64,000 nucleotides of DNA from an uncultured Geobacter sp. GTDB lineage: Bacteria; Desulfobacterota; Desulfuromonadia; Geobacterales; DSM-12255. The stretch covers positions 1 through 64,000 of the forward strand of contig CALMBF010000201.1 in the NCBI GenBank assembly GCA_937860145.1, read 5' to 3'. Below the pieces are notes generated by a model that ran no database searches, was not told the DNA's origin, and worked only from the letters and a program-made list of their open reading frames with translations. Of this stretch, positions 50,326 to 59,600 are shown piece after piece. Each line of letters begins with the position of its first letter. Position 1 is the stretch's first letter. The position numbers and the translations under genes are program-made.

Positions 50326-51417
50326 TCAGGCGGCTTCGGACTGTTCGCAGGAATTTTCCGCAAAGAGTTCGTCGAAAACCTCCTGCACCGTGGTGATCCG
50401 CTCCGCCTTCCAGGCGTTGGTGCCGCAGAAGACCAGACCGGTCTCCACGTCACCCCGCTGGGCACGGTCCAGGGAGGAAACGATGCAGAAACGCTCCCCC
50501 GACTCCTTGTAGGAACACTTCTTCAGACACCCCATGCGGCAGACCGTGTGGTGGTCCAGGTCGTACTGGCGGATCTTGTCCTTGTTGTCCAGGATCGCCC
50601 GCCCGGGCAAGCCGGCCGGACTCATGATCAGGCCGATATCCTCCTGCCGGCACTCCAGGTACTTCTGCTTGAAGGCGGGATCGGCGTCGCACTCCTCGGT
50701 GCAGACGAAGCGGCTGGCCATCTGCACCCCGTCGGCGCCCTGCTCGAGGGCGTTGAGCAGGTCATGCCGGTCCCAGATGCCACCGGCGGCGATCACCGGG
50801 ATATTCGCATCGGGGAACTCGGCCTTAAGGTACTCCTTGATCTCGCGGATGGTAGCATACTGGTCGTACTGGCCGGTGCCGATCAGCTCCATCTTCTCCC
50901 CCAGGTGTCCTCCGGCGGTGTCCGGATCCTCGCAGACGATGGCGTCCGGAAGGCGGCCATACCCCTTTTCCCACTTGCGCACGATGAGCTGGGCGGCCCG
51001 CAGGGACGAGACGATGGGGACCAGGGCCACCTCCGGCGCATGGGCCGTGAGCCCGGGGAGGGTCAGGGGGAGACCGGCGCCGCAGACGATCACCTTGGCG
51101 CCCCCCTCGATGGCAGCCTCCACCAGCTGCTCGAAATCGGCCAGGGCCACCATGACGTTGACGCCGATGATCCCGTCCGGCGCTATCTCGTAGGCCTTCT
51201 TCAGTTCGGCCTTGAACGCCTCGGGCTCGGCCTGGAAGTAGTTGCGACCGTTGTAGAACTCACTGTTCAGGGCGATGCCGGCGGCGGCAACCAGGCCGAC
51301 CCCGCCGCACTTCGCCACGTGCCCGGCCAGGGAACCGGCGGAGACCCGCACCCCCATCCCCCCCTGAATAAGAGGGTATCTGACGGTATAGCGCCCGATC
51401 TGTAACGGCTTTATCAT
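50326..51417 (-). CDS. Nitronate monooxygenase / FabK-like flavoprotein
   Basis: A 363-aa FMN-dependent TIM-barrel protein. PLIQGGMGVRVSAGSLAG, IGVNVMVAL, KVIVCGAGLPL, EDPDTAGGHLG and PVIAAGGIWDRHDLLNALEQGADGVQMASRF (partial) show the 2-nitropropane dioxygenase/enoyl-ACP reductase fold. An extra Cys-rich region near 300-330 (CRMGCLKKCSY) is unusual and may bind a metal or cluster. The start is set by GGAGGT before MIKPLQIGRY; the frame is open 46 codons upstream. The substrate is unknown. Confidence 0.8.
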   Translation of the reverse strand: MIKPLQIGRYTVRYPLIQGGMGVRVSAGSLAGHVAKCGGVGLVAAAGIALNSEFYNGRNYFQAEPEAFKAELKKAYEIAPDGIIGVNVMVALADFEQLVEAAIEGGAKVIVCGAGLPLTLPGLTAHAPEVALVPIVSSLRAAQLIVRKWEKGYGRLPDAIVCEDPDTAGGHLGEKMELIGTGQYDQYATIREIKEYLKAEFPDANIPVIAAGGIWDRHDLLNALEQGADGVQMASRFVCTEECDADPAFKQKYLECRQEDIGLIMSPAGLPGRAILDNKDKIRQYDLDHHTVCRMGCLKKCSYKESGERFCIVSSLDRAQRGDVETGLVFCGTNAWKAERITTVQEVFDELFAENSCEQSEAA

Positions 51418-51672
51418 GGTAAACCTCCATCCTGGGGAGTGCTTCGTTTTGTAAACAATAGCAGACGGAGGGAAAATCCTGTGTAATAGAAATGTAAAAT
51501 CTGCCGGAACGAGAGCTCCCACCCGCCCGCCTCCTGCACAGCAGAAATAGTTCAATCGTTTTTACCGATTATAACTATCTATTTCATCGAAATTATCAAT
51601 TTGACCTTCCCCGCTACCTGCCCGATAATCTGCCGCTTCGAGACTCCCGCACCGTTCATGAAAGGAAACACC

Positions 51673-52095
51673 ATGCATCGCATCACTGCCGTACTCGTCG
51701 CCTCACTCCTCCTCGTCGCCGCCGCGGCACTGGCAGCCGACTACCGTTACGTCAGCGCCGACACCTTCAAGGGGTGGCTGGAAGGGGGGAAACAGATGAT
51801 CATCGTCGACATCCAGCCCCCGGCGGACTTCGGCCGGAAGCACTTCAAGGGGGCGGTGGAGACCAACGCATTCCCGGTCAGCAGCGACGACGACAAGAGG
51901 AAACTCGACGGCGTACTGAAGAAGATCGGCGCCACGAGGGACGACATCGTCATCGTCTGCCCCCGGGGGGGCGGTGGTGCCAGGAACACCTACGACTACC
52001 TGAAGTCCAGGGGGGTCGAGGAGACGCGGATGTACATCCTGGAGAAGGGGGCCGCCGGCTGGCCCTGGCCGACACTGTGCGTGACCGGCCGCTGA
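51673..52095 (+). CDS. Periplasmic rhodanese-like protein
   Basis: A 140-aa exported protein with a signal peptide (1-21, ends ALAA). A single rhodanese domain has the catalytic Cys in VIVCPRGGGGARNTYDYLKSRG. AAAGGA directly upstream favours this ATG over the one five codons earlier. It probably transfers sulfur or detoxifies persulfide outside the cytoplasm. It is followed 22 nt later by the transglutaminase-like gene. Confidence 0.8.
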   Translation: MHRITAVLVASLLLVAAAALAADYRYVSADTFKGWLEGGKQMIIVDIQPPADFGRKHFKGAVETNAFPVSSDDDKRKLDGVLKKIGATRDDIVIVCPRGGGGARNTYDYLKSRGVEETRMYILEKGAAGWPWPTLCVTGR

Positions 52096-52117
52096 CCATC
52101 GTCGAAAGGAAGACCGA

Positions 52118-53128
52118 ATGAAACGACTTATCGCAGGTGCAACATTGATGGCCCTCGTCGCCGCACCCGCCGCCTGGGCCAAGAACCGGAGCGGCGTCGT
52201 GACCGTCAACGTCGATCTCTCCGCCCAGTCACCGGGGCAGGAGGCAAAGCTCTGGCTCCCCTACCCGGTATCCGATGGGGACCAGAGCATCACCGACATC
52301 AAGGTGTCCGGCGATTTTGCCGAATCGGGGGTCTACACCGACCGGGAGCACGGAACCCCCATGCTCTACGCCCGCTGGGCGAATGACGCCAGGAGCCGCA
52401 GGCTGACCCTCACTTTCGCCGCCGACCGCCGGGAGGTGAGACGGCGGGACTTCCCCCCGAAGGAGGCTCCCTGGGACCCGACAGACTACCGGCAGTACCT
52501 GGCACCGACCAGCCTCGGCCCCATCGACGGGAGGGTGAAAAAACTGGCGGACAGGATCACCAGCGGGAAGACGACGGTCCTGGAAAAGGCGAAGGCGATC
52601 TACGACTGGACCTGCGAGAACACCTACCGGAACCCCGACACCAAGGGGTGCGGCACGGGGGACGTCTGCTCACTCCTGGAGAACCCCGGCGGGAAATGCA
52701 CCGACATCTCCTCCCTCTTCATCGCCCTCTGTCGAGCCGCCGGTGTTCCGGCCCGGGAGATCTTCGGCATCCGCCTCGGCAAGAAAGCGACGGAAGATAT
52801 CACCACCTGGCAACACTGCTGGGCCGAATTCTACCTCCCCGGCTACGGCTGGGTACCGGCTGACCCCGCCGATGTCCGCAAGGCGGTGCTGGTGGAGAAA
52901 CTGGATCAGAAGAATCCGAAGACGCAGGAGTACCGCGATTATTTCTGGGGGGGGATCGACCCCTACCGCGTCAGGCTCGCCGTCGGCCGCGACCTGACCC
53001 TCTCCCCCCCCCAGGCGGGGGCTCCCCTCAACACCTTCGGCTACCCCTATGCCGAGGTGGGGGGCAAGCCGCTGGATTTTTACGACCCCAGGGGGTTCAG
53101 CTACACGATCACCTACCGGGAGAAGTAG
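52118..53128 (+). CDS. Exported transglutaminase-like protein
   Basis: A 336-aa secreted protein with a signal peptide (1-21, AAWA). The transglutaminase-like catalytic triad is visible: Cys in NPGGKCTDISSLF, His in WQHCWAEFYLPGYGW and Asp in PADPADVRK. The N-terminal 130 residues are beta-rich. Such proteins act as peptidases or crosslinkers in the envelope. The AAGGAAG stretch before the ATG is adequate. Confidence 0.78.
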   Translation: MKRLIAGATLMALVAAPAAWAKNRSGVVTVNVDLSAQSPGQEAKLWLPYPVSDGDQSITDIKVSGDFAESGVYTDREHGTPMLYARWANDARSRRLTLTFAADRREVRRRDFPPKEAPWDPTDYRQYLAPTSLGPIDGRVKKLADRITSGKTTVLEKAKAIYDWTCENTYRNPDTKGCGTGDVCSLLENPGGKCTDISSLFIALCRAAGVPAREIFGIRLGKKATEDITTWQHCWAEFYLPGYGWVPADPADVRKAVLVEKLDQKNPKTQEYRDYFWGGIDPYRVRLAVGRDLTLSPPQAGAPLNTFGYPYAEVGGKPLDFYDPRGFSYTITYREK

Positions 53129-53171
53129 CATGCCCCACCGGCCGGACCGGACCCGGCGCGGAGATGACAGA

Positions 53172-53199
53172 GGCGGCCAAGCGGCCGCCTTTTGCTTTT
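53172..53199 (+). terminator. Terminator after the transglutaminase-like gene
   Basis: GGCGGCC-AAGC-GGCCGCC is followed by TTTTGCTTTT. Confidence 0.75.
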
Positions 53200-53313
53200 C
53201 CCGGCCCCCCAGTCCAGACCTTGGCCGGCGCGCTTTCTCATGAAACATTTGGATGTCCCCCCTGTTCCGTGGTAATGGTGGGTCACACTCTCACCACCAG
53301 GCAAGGACCATCC

Positions 53314-54456
53314 ATGGCATCAGCACCACACACCACTACCAACGCAAACGGGTCGCTCCTCAGAAGCTTCTACCCGGGCCTGAACGAACTCAGGGCCGTG
53401 GCGGCCCTCTGCGTGATCCTCTCCCACATCGAACAGATGAAGGATATGAGCGGGCTCCCGTCCCGCTCCTGGTTTCCCGTCCCCGGCAAGCTGGGGGTGA
53501 TCCTGTTTTTCTCCCTGAGCGGGTTCCTGATCACCTCGATCCTGGTCAGCGAGAAATCGTCCGCCGCCGGGACCGTGAACCTGAAGAGATTCTACTACAA
53601 GCGGATGCTGCGCATCTGGCCCCTCTATTTCCTGACAGTCGGCCTGAGCCTCCTGGTCGTCAACAGGCTGGCCCCCTTCCAGGTGCCGCTTTTTTCCGAA
53701 CTGGCCTACCACCGCCTCGACCCGAAGAGCATCCTGCTCCTCCTGCTGATACTCCCCAACTACGTGGAAATCCTCATCCCCTATCTGACCCAGATCTGGT
53801 CCATCGGCATCGAGGAGCAGTTCTACCTGGTGCAGCCCTGTGTCGTGAAATTCTGCCGGTCGGAAGCCGTGCTGACCGTCATCATGGCGATCGCCGTCTT
53901 TTCCCGGGAGATCCTGCTGCTGATCAACAGGCTGGCGCAGGTCCCGCTACTGAACGACATCGCCAACCAGTCCGTCTACAGCGGCTGCATTGCCCTCGGC
54001 TGTTTCGGTGCCCTGCTCTGCAAGCGCCATGGGGAACTGGTCGTCCGGACGATCCACCACGCGGCCACGCAACTGGCAGCCGTGGCGCTGTTCGTCATCC
54101 TCCTGGTGCTGATCGCCCTGTACAAGGATGTCACCATCGTGGATTACCGTATCCACGGGATCATCTTCACGATCATCATCATCAACGCGGCGACGAACCC
54201 GACGAGCCGCTTCAACCTGAACAGCCGGAGCCTCGATTACCTGGGGAAAATATCCTACGGGCTCTATATGTACCACGAGGTCGGCATCGGCTGTTCCCTG
54301 GTCCTGGTGAAGCAGTTCAGCTCCCTGGCGGGCAGCTATCCCCTGCTCCAGACCGTGGTCTACACCGTTTCCCTGGCAACGACGCTCGCGGTCTCGGCCG
54401 TGTCGTTCCGCACCATCGAACGCTATTTCCTCGGTTTCAAGGGGAAGATCTCCTAG
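53314..54456 (+). CDS. Acyltransferase 3 family membrane protein
   Basis: A 380-aa protein with about ten membrane helices. LNELRAVAALCVILSHIEQ carries the conserved Arg and His of acyltransferase-3 (OafA-like) enzymes. FFSLSGFLITSIL, RRxxRIWPLYF-like (YKRMLRIWPLYF) and WSIGIEEQFYLV are family motifs. It probably O-acylates a cell-surface sugar. The start is supported by AAGGA before the ATG; the frame is open 50 codons upstream. Confidence 0.85.
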   Translation: MASAPHTTTNANGSLLRSFYPGLNELRAVAALCVILSHIEQMKDMSGLPSRSWFPVPGKLGVILFFSLSGFLITSILVSEKSSAAGTVNLKRFYYKRMLRIWPLYFLTVGLSLLVVNRLAPFQVPLFSELAYHRLDPKSILLLLLILPNYVEILIPYLTQIWSIGIEEQFYLVQPCVVKFCRSEAVLTVIMAIAVFSREILLLINRLAQVPLLNDIANQSVYSGCIALGCFGALLCKRHGELVVRTIHHAATQLAAVALFVILLVLIALYKDVTIVDYRIHGIIFTIIIINAATNPTSRFNLNSRSLDYLGKISYGLYMYHEVGIGCSLVLVKQFSSLAGSYPLLQTVVYTVSLATTLAVSAVSFRTIERYFLGFKGKIS

Positions 54457-54595
54457 GGACACCGCCGGGCGACGGCGAAGACGGAAGAAGGGGACAGTGG
54501 GGGATGAGAGGAGGCGGCAGGTGGCCAGTCTGAGTGCTGGGTCTTCATTTTGAATCAATCGCAAATGGTTGAAAGACGGCACAATGTCATATAAA

Positions 54596-54640
54596 AACCT
54601 AAAAGGGTGCGTTGCCACAGAGAACGCACCCTTTTAGGTT
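54596..54640. terminator. Long perfect inverted repeat, probable bidirectional terminator
   Basis: Two perfect 18-nt arms (54596-54613 and 54623-54640) flank a 9-nt loop. The repeat lies between the convergent acyltransferase and the Rhs-island genes. The arms contain an A-run and a T-run at their outer ends, fitting termination in both directions. Confidence 0.7.
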
Positions 54641-54665
54641 TCGTCAGACAAATCGAATACTATTT

Positions 54666-55859
54666 CTACCACCCGCCGGAAACAGGTACTATTCCCGAGA
54701 ATCCGAACAGGTAGCTCCTGTCTGCAGGCGTACCATCCCACGATCCGTTGCCGTTGTAGTCAAGGTACCACTGGAATAAGGTTGGGTCATAAACGCCGAT
54801 TTTGGTGATGCCGTTGCCGTTCCAGTCTCCGGTGACAGGTACGGCTCCCGCAAGACCGGCGCCGAATGTATACAGGCCGTCCGTCGGCGTACCGTCCCAC
54901 ATCCCATTACCATTCAGATCGAGATACCAGGTACCGTTCTGATACATCCCGATCTTCCTGGTTCCGGTTCCCGTCCAGTCTCCGGTGACTGGCACGGCTC
55001 CCACTAGGCCCGCATCGAAAGAGGACAGGACATCGGCTGGCGTACCGTCCCACGCACCGTTGCCATTGTAGTCAAGATACCATTGGGATGTCGCCGGGTC
55101 ATAAACACCGATCTTGGTGATGCCGTTGCCGCTCCAGTCTCCGGTGACCGGAACAGCTCCCGCAATACCGGTACCGAATGTATACAGGCCGTCCGTCGGC
55201 GTACCATCCCACACCCCGTTACCGTTCAGATCGAGATACCAGGTACCATTCTGATACATGCCGATCTTCCTGGTTCCCGTTCCCGTCCAGTCTCCGGTGA
55301 CTGGCACGGCTCCCGTAAGGCCCGCACCGAAAGTGTACAGGCCATCGACTGTCGCCCACTCCCACTGACCGTTACCGTTCAAGTCAAGGTACCACTGGCC
55401 TGCGGCCGGGTCATAAACGCCGACACGATCACTGATCATTGCAAAGCTTGCCGAGATGGTGTGGTTGGCGGCAAGATTACTGAACATGTAGCTAGGTATC
55501 ACCCCTTGGGAAATGCCATCGACAACAACATTGGCAATACGGTAGCCGTACAGCGGGGTAAAGGAATAGGTTTTGCTGCTGCCGGCAGTGATTGTAACCG
55601 TCCCCATCGGTGAAATGCTCCCCCCTTCTCCAGCGCTGGCGGTGATGGTGAAGACATTCCCAAAGGGGGTCTTGCTTCGCAGGTTGCCGATTTCATCGTA
55701 TTCGTATCTGATACCGTTGCCGTTGCCGTACTGCACCTCCTTGAGGCGGTTCAGTTCGTCATATATGTAGGTGGTCGTACCGGCGAAGGAAGTGGCGGCC
55801 AACAGGAGGCAGACCACGCACATCGCCAATATCAGTGCTGAAGTAATTTTATATGGCAT
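54666..55859 (-). CDS. Exported protein with YD repeat, InlB-like domain and tandem 50-aa repeats
   Basis: A 397-aa exported protein. The signal peptide is residues 1-27 (ends SFAG). One Rhs-type YD repeat follows (TTYIYDELNRL, IRYEYDEIGNLRSKTP). Next is an InlB B-repeat-like beta domain (ITASAGEGGSISP, YSFTPLYGYRI), then five tandem repeats of about 49 aa, each with IGVYDP or IGMYQN, WYLDLNGNG, W-D-G-T-P and GAVPVTGDW. Repeats 2 and 4 are almost identical. GAGAGGG precedes the ATG chosen; the frame is open upstream. It is the last gene of the Rhs operon and probably acts at the surface. Confidence 0.7.
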   Translation of the reverse strand: MPYKITSALILAMCVVCLLLAATSFAGTTTYIYDELNRLKEVQYGNGNGIRYEYDEIGNLRSKTPFGNVFTITASAGEGGSISPMGTVTITAGSSKTYSFTPLYGYRIANVVVDGISQGVIPSYMFSNLAANHTISASFAMISDRVGVYDPAAGQWYLDLNGNGQWEWATVDGLYTFGAGLTGAVPVTGDWTGTGTRKIGMYQNGTWYLDLNGNGVWDGTPTDGLYTFGTGIAGAVPVTGDWSGNGITKIGVYDPATSQWYLDYNGNGAWDGTPADVLSSFDAGLVGAVPVTGDWTGTGTRKIGMYQNGTWYLDLNGNGMWDGTPTDGLYTFGAGLAGAVPVTGDWNGNGITKIGVYDPTLFQWYLDYNGNGSWDGTPADRSYLFGFSGIVPVSGGW

Positions 55860-56430
55860 TTTGCCCTCTCTGAATGAGATTTTCAGTTTTTTTCGTTTGT
55901 AATGTGCACTCTGGCGGAATATTTTTTCCATCGTTCATATGGTGCCAGTTCCAGTAGATCAGACTTTCCCTGTAAGCGTGCGACAATACGGTATCGATTT
56001 TTGCCTCGATGCAATAATCTTCCTTTCGCCAGTAGTAATACTCAAACGGATAGGGCCTGATTGCGACAACCATCCCGCTTGTAATTAACGCCGGTAGCGG
56101 ACCGAACAAGAACCCGCAACCAACCAATGTTGCCCCCATATAGCCGGCATAGCTCCATTCAGTTCTCTTGTTGTCGGGTTCGCCCCAAGCAGAGACAAGC
56201 TGTTTCGCGCCGAGGGTAGTCATTCTGACATTTAAGAAACCCTGGGAAGTGGAATCGTATTCCGAGATCACGGGATAATCAGCGTGAAGCTGCTCGGGAG
56301 TTTTGTGAAACGCCTCCCGGGTCGTCGGCAACTTGTCGGCAGGAAAGGTAGTGATACAGCCGGGAAGAAATATTATGACAAGGCAAAGTAAGCAATATTT
56401 CAAGAATCGGTGCAAGTTTTCAGTGCGCAT
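55849..56430 (-). CDS. Hypothetical lipoprotein of the Rhs operon
   Basis: A 193-aa predicted lipoprotein with lipobox FLPGC after a hydrophobic leader. The mature region includes TTLGAKQLVSAWGEPD, a hydrophobic Gly-rich stretch (MGATLVGCGFLFGPLPALITSGMVVAI) and a Tyr/Trp-rich segment EYYYWRKEDYC. AAAGGA lies 9 nt before the ATG; a GTG eight codons upstream is an alternative. Its 3' end overlaps the next gene by 11 nt. Not recognised; it may be a periplasmic immunity or assembly factor. Confidence 0.6.
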   Translation of the reverse strand: MRTENLHRFLKYCLLCLVIIFLPGCITTFPADKLPTTREAFHKTPEQLHADYPVISEYDSTSQGFLNVRMTTLGAKQLVSAWGEPDNKRTEWSYAGYMGATLVGCGFLFGPLPALITSGMVVAIRPYPFEYYYWRKEDYCIEAKIDTVLSHAYRESLIYWNWHHMNDGKNIPPECTLQTKKTENLIQRGQNAI

Positions 56431-56450
56431 ACTTATAGTCCTTTGAATCG

Positions 56451-56669
56451 TCACTTTTTTTGCTTTAAATATGATTTAACTATCAAACATGAAAGGAACA
56501 CACCCCACACAATACAACAAATTCCTATAATTTCTTTTATTGGAGAAGAAATGAATTGTATATAGGCATGTTCCCTGAAACTATAAGTGCCTGTTTTAAA
56601 TATCAGTGTTAAGCCTATGCCAATTACTATAATAGCAATCAGTAAATTATCTCTATCATTGCTTGTCAT
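56451..56669 (-). CDS. Two-helix membrane protein, candidate immunity protein
   Basis: A 72-aa protein (MTSNDRDNLLIAIIVIGIG at the N-terminus) with two membrane helices, about 10-25 and 45-65, and a Lys-rich tail. The ATG overlaps the end of the Rhs gene by 14 nt. The region is strikingly A+T-rich. An alternative start at 56681 adds four residues. Position directly after an Rhs gene is where immunity proteins usually lie. Its small membrane form would suit protection against a membrane-active C-terminal domain, which is inference. Confidence 0.5.
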   Translation of the reverse strand: MTSNDRDNLLIAIIVIGIGLTLIFKTGTYSFREHAYIQFISSPIKEIIGICCIVWGVFLSCLIVKSYLKQKK

Positions 56670-59600
56670 CTGTGCCACCATTTTTCCAGTAGTCAATAAG
56701 ATTACCGTAGCCAAACCTTCTACCCCATTTATTTGGACCAGGTGGGCCTGGAGCTAGCGCTTCGGCAAAGTCTACAACCCCCTGCGGATTGGTAAGCGCA
56801 TAAGTTGTAGCCACTGGCCCTGCAACCGGACCTATTAATGTATATGTCGCAAGCGCTAAAGTCGCCTGTGCCGCTGGTGGACCATTTTCTGCCATGTCGA
56901 CCAAAGCACCTCCCGTTTTCTGCCCTGCAATTTGCACAGCTTCAAAAGCGCGGGGTCCCGCAACTCGAACTGCGTTAAATCCGCCGCTTAAACCCACTTT
57001 GACCCCATCTGCCATACCCAATGAAGAATTTGCACTCCCATTTGCACTGCCACCAGTTGCAACACCGCTCTCAAAATACAAAGAGGTGTTACCGGCACTG
57101 GTATTATTGATACTAGTCATTGAATTGACTACTTCTTCCCACGTTCCACCCTTTACCGCTGTATCTATAGCGCTAGCTCCCGGCCCCACATATGTTGCCC
57201 CAGTGTTCCCGATTGGAACCCCATTTCCGCTTCCACTCCCCCCGCCACTTCCGGTTCCACCGCTACCAGGACCAGAAGTTGAGCTATTTCCGTCATAAGT
57301 TGCAACAGTTACACTGGCTGTCCCTTCAGATTCACCGCCAACAGCATTAACACCATATCCCATGAAAGCAGCACCAGCAAGAACAGCATATGTATTTTGG
57401 GTAGCCATCAATCCCGCGCCAACTATGATGCTAACATAACCCCAAAAATGCTTCCACGAATGCCCGGTAGGATCTGTGTAGAGCAGCGGATTATTCAAGA
57501 CATAGCTGTACCGGTTCAAACTCTGGGGATTGGCGGGGGCGGGTACGATGCTGTCCGCCGAGACAAACCGACCCAGTTCCGGATCATAGAGCCTGGCATT
57601 GTAGTTGTAGAGACCGGTTTCGTAGTCGCTTTCCTGCGAGGTGTACTTGTGATTCAGGTTTTCCACGCCAGCATCCGCGCGTGTCTCCCCGAAGGGATAG
57701 TAAGCGATGTTCTCCGCCGTGTTCCCCGGCGCGCCGGCGACGGCGCCGTTACCATCGGTAACAACGACCGTGCTTCCCAGATGGTCCTGATGATAGTAGA
57801 AGAGCTCCGCCCCCCTTTTCAGGGCAATCCTGGTATTGCCGGCAAAGATGTACTTTCCGCAGGAGCCGCCGCTGCATTCGTAGAGGTTGTCGATATAGAC
57901 ACGAGTTGCTGCAGGGGAAGACTTCTTCACCCGTTGGCCGTTGCCGTCGTAGGTGAAGTTCACAACGCCGTTGGCGGCGTTGACGCTGGTCGGCATGTTT
58001 TCAACATTAAAGGCCAGACTCCGTTTGCCGTCGCTCGTCATGTTGCCATTGTTGTCATACTGGAAACTCCGTCCCGAGCCGACCGAGCCTATGGCATGGG
58101 GCTTGCCGGGATAGGGGGTGAAGCTCTCGCTGACAAAGCTGTGCGGAATTGCCGTATTCAGGCTATCTGTGACGCTCTTGACATTGCCATTGGCGTAATA
58201 GTCATAATTGAGGCTGATCAGCCCCACTTGGGTTTGGCTGTAGGTGGCGATGGATTTGAGGCGGTTGTTCGATGAAAAGTAATCATAGTCGGTGAAGACA
58301 CCGTTGCCGTAGGTGACGCGTCCCGGCTGGCCAAGGGCGTTGAAGCCGTAAAAGGTGGCATAGCCGATCGCCTGATCGAGATTCCCTGCGGAATCGTAGT
58401 GATAGGTAATCGTTTCATTGTCCGGGTAGGTGATGCTCTTCAATCTCCCCAGTTCATACGTGAAGGAGGTCTGATAGCCCGTACCATCCACGGTCTTGAC
58501 TGTCCGGCTCATTCTGCCGGCAATGTCGTAGTGATATTTCGTACTCCCGGAACCGTCGGTCATGGTGGTGAGCCTGCCGATTGGGTAGGTCGACGTCGGC
58601 TCGTCATAGGTGTAGGCAACGTCGATCACGTCGTCAGCGCCAAAGTCCTTGGATTTAAGCCTATTGAGTGCATCGTAACCGAACTTTATCTTCTGCTGTT
58701 TCGCGTCGGTCTGCAGCTTGAGATTACCATTCGCATCGTACTCATAAGTCCATTCACCCATGTCGGGGTCTCTCATGTAAGACTTTCGCCCCAATGAGTC
58801 ATAACGCATCTCAGTCTTGTTCCCCTTGGCATCGGTGACGAGGGTGAGATTACCCAGAACGTCATATGTGTAGGTCGTGGTAGCATAGGGAGAACCAGAT
58901 TCGGTCGTGCAGTCGCTAAAGGTATTCAGATACTCTTCCACCTTCACCAGCCGCCCGAAGGCATCCATTGTCTGCCGTTTGCGGTGGTTATTCTGGTCGA
59001 TATTCACCCGAACTCCTGCGGAGTAGCAGGAACGGGTTGCAGTCGAGTCAGGGTTAAGCACACTTGTTGTCCTTCCAAGCGGATCGGAGCTGAATGTCAC
59101 GTACCTTGGTGTTTCCAGGTTCTTGAAGTACGGCAAAGACTTTTGGCGAATGACGCCAGGTGCATCGAAATGTGTTTCCGTCACGATGGTTTTATTGTCA
59201 GGCCCCTTCCTCTCCTCCCGCTGTGTTCGGCCGAACCCGTCCACATAGATGTACGTCCATATCTGGGCGGAGTCGGTCACCTTGATATAATATGGAAATC
59301 CGGAATAGTCCCAAGTGGTAGCGAAACCGTCCGGCGAGTTTTCGAGGGTCTTCCTGCCAAGGTTGTCGTATTCATGGCTCCTTACTGTCCCGTTGGCATC
59401 GGCGCTGCTCTTCAACTGGCCGTAAAGCCCCTTATCTGCTGCCTCGCCATCCACGCCGTAATATTTGCTCGCAACAGAATGCTGCAGCGGATTTGTGACG
59501 GTCATGGGAAAGGTATAGGTGCTGTCGTAGGTAACGGTAGAAATTTTACCATAAGGATCAAGGACACTATTCGGGTCACGGGTGCAGACAACGTTGCCGT

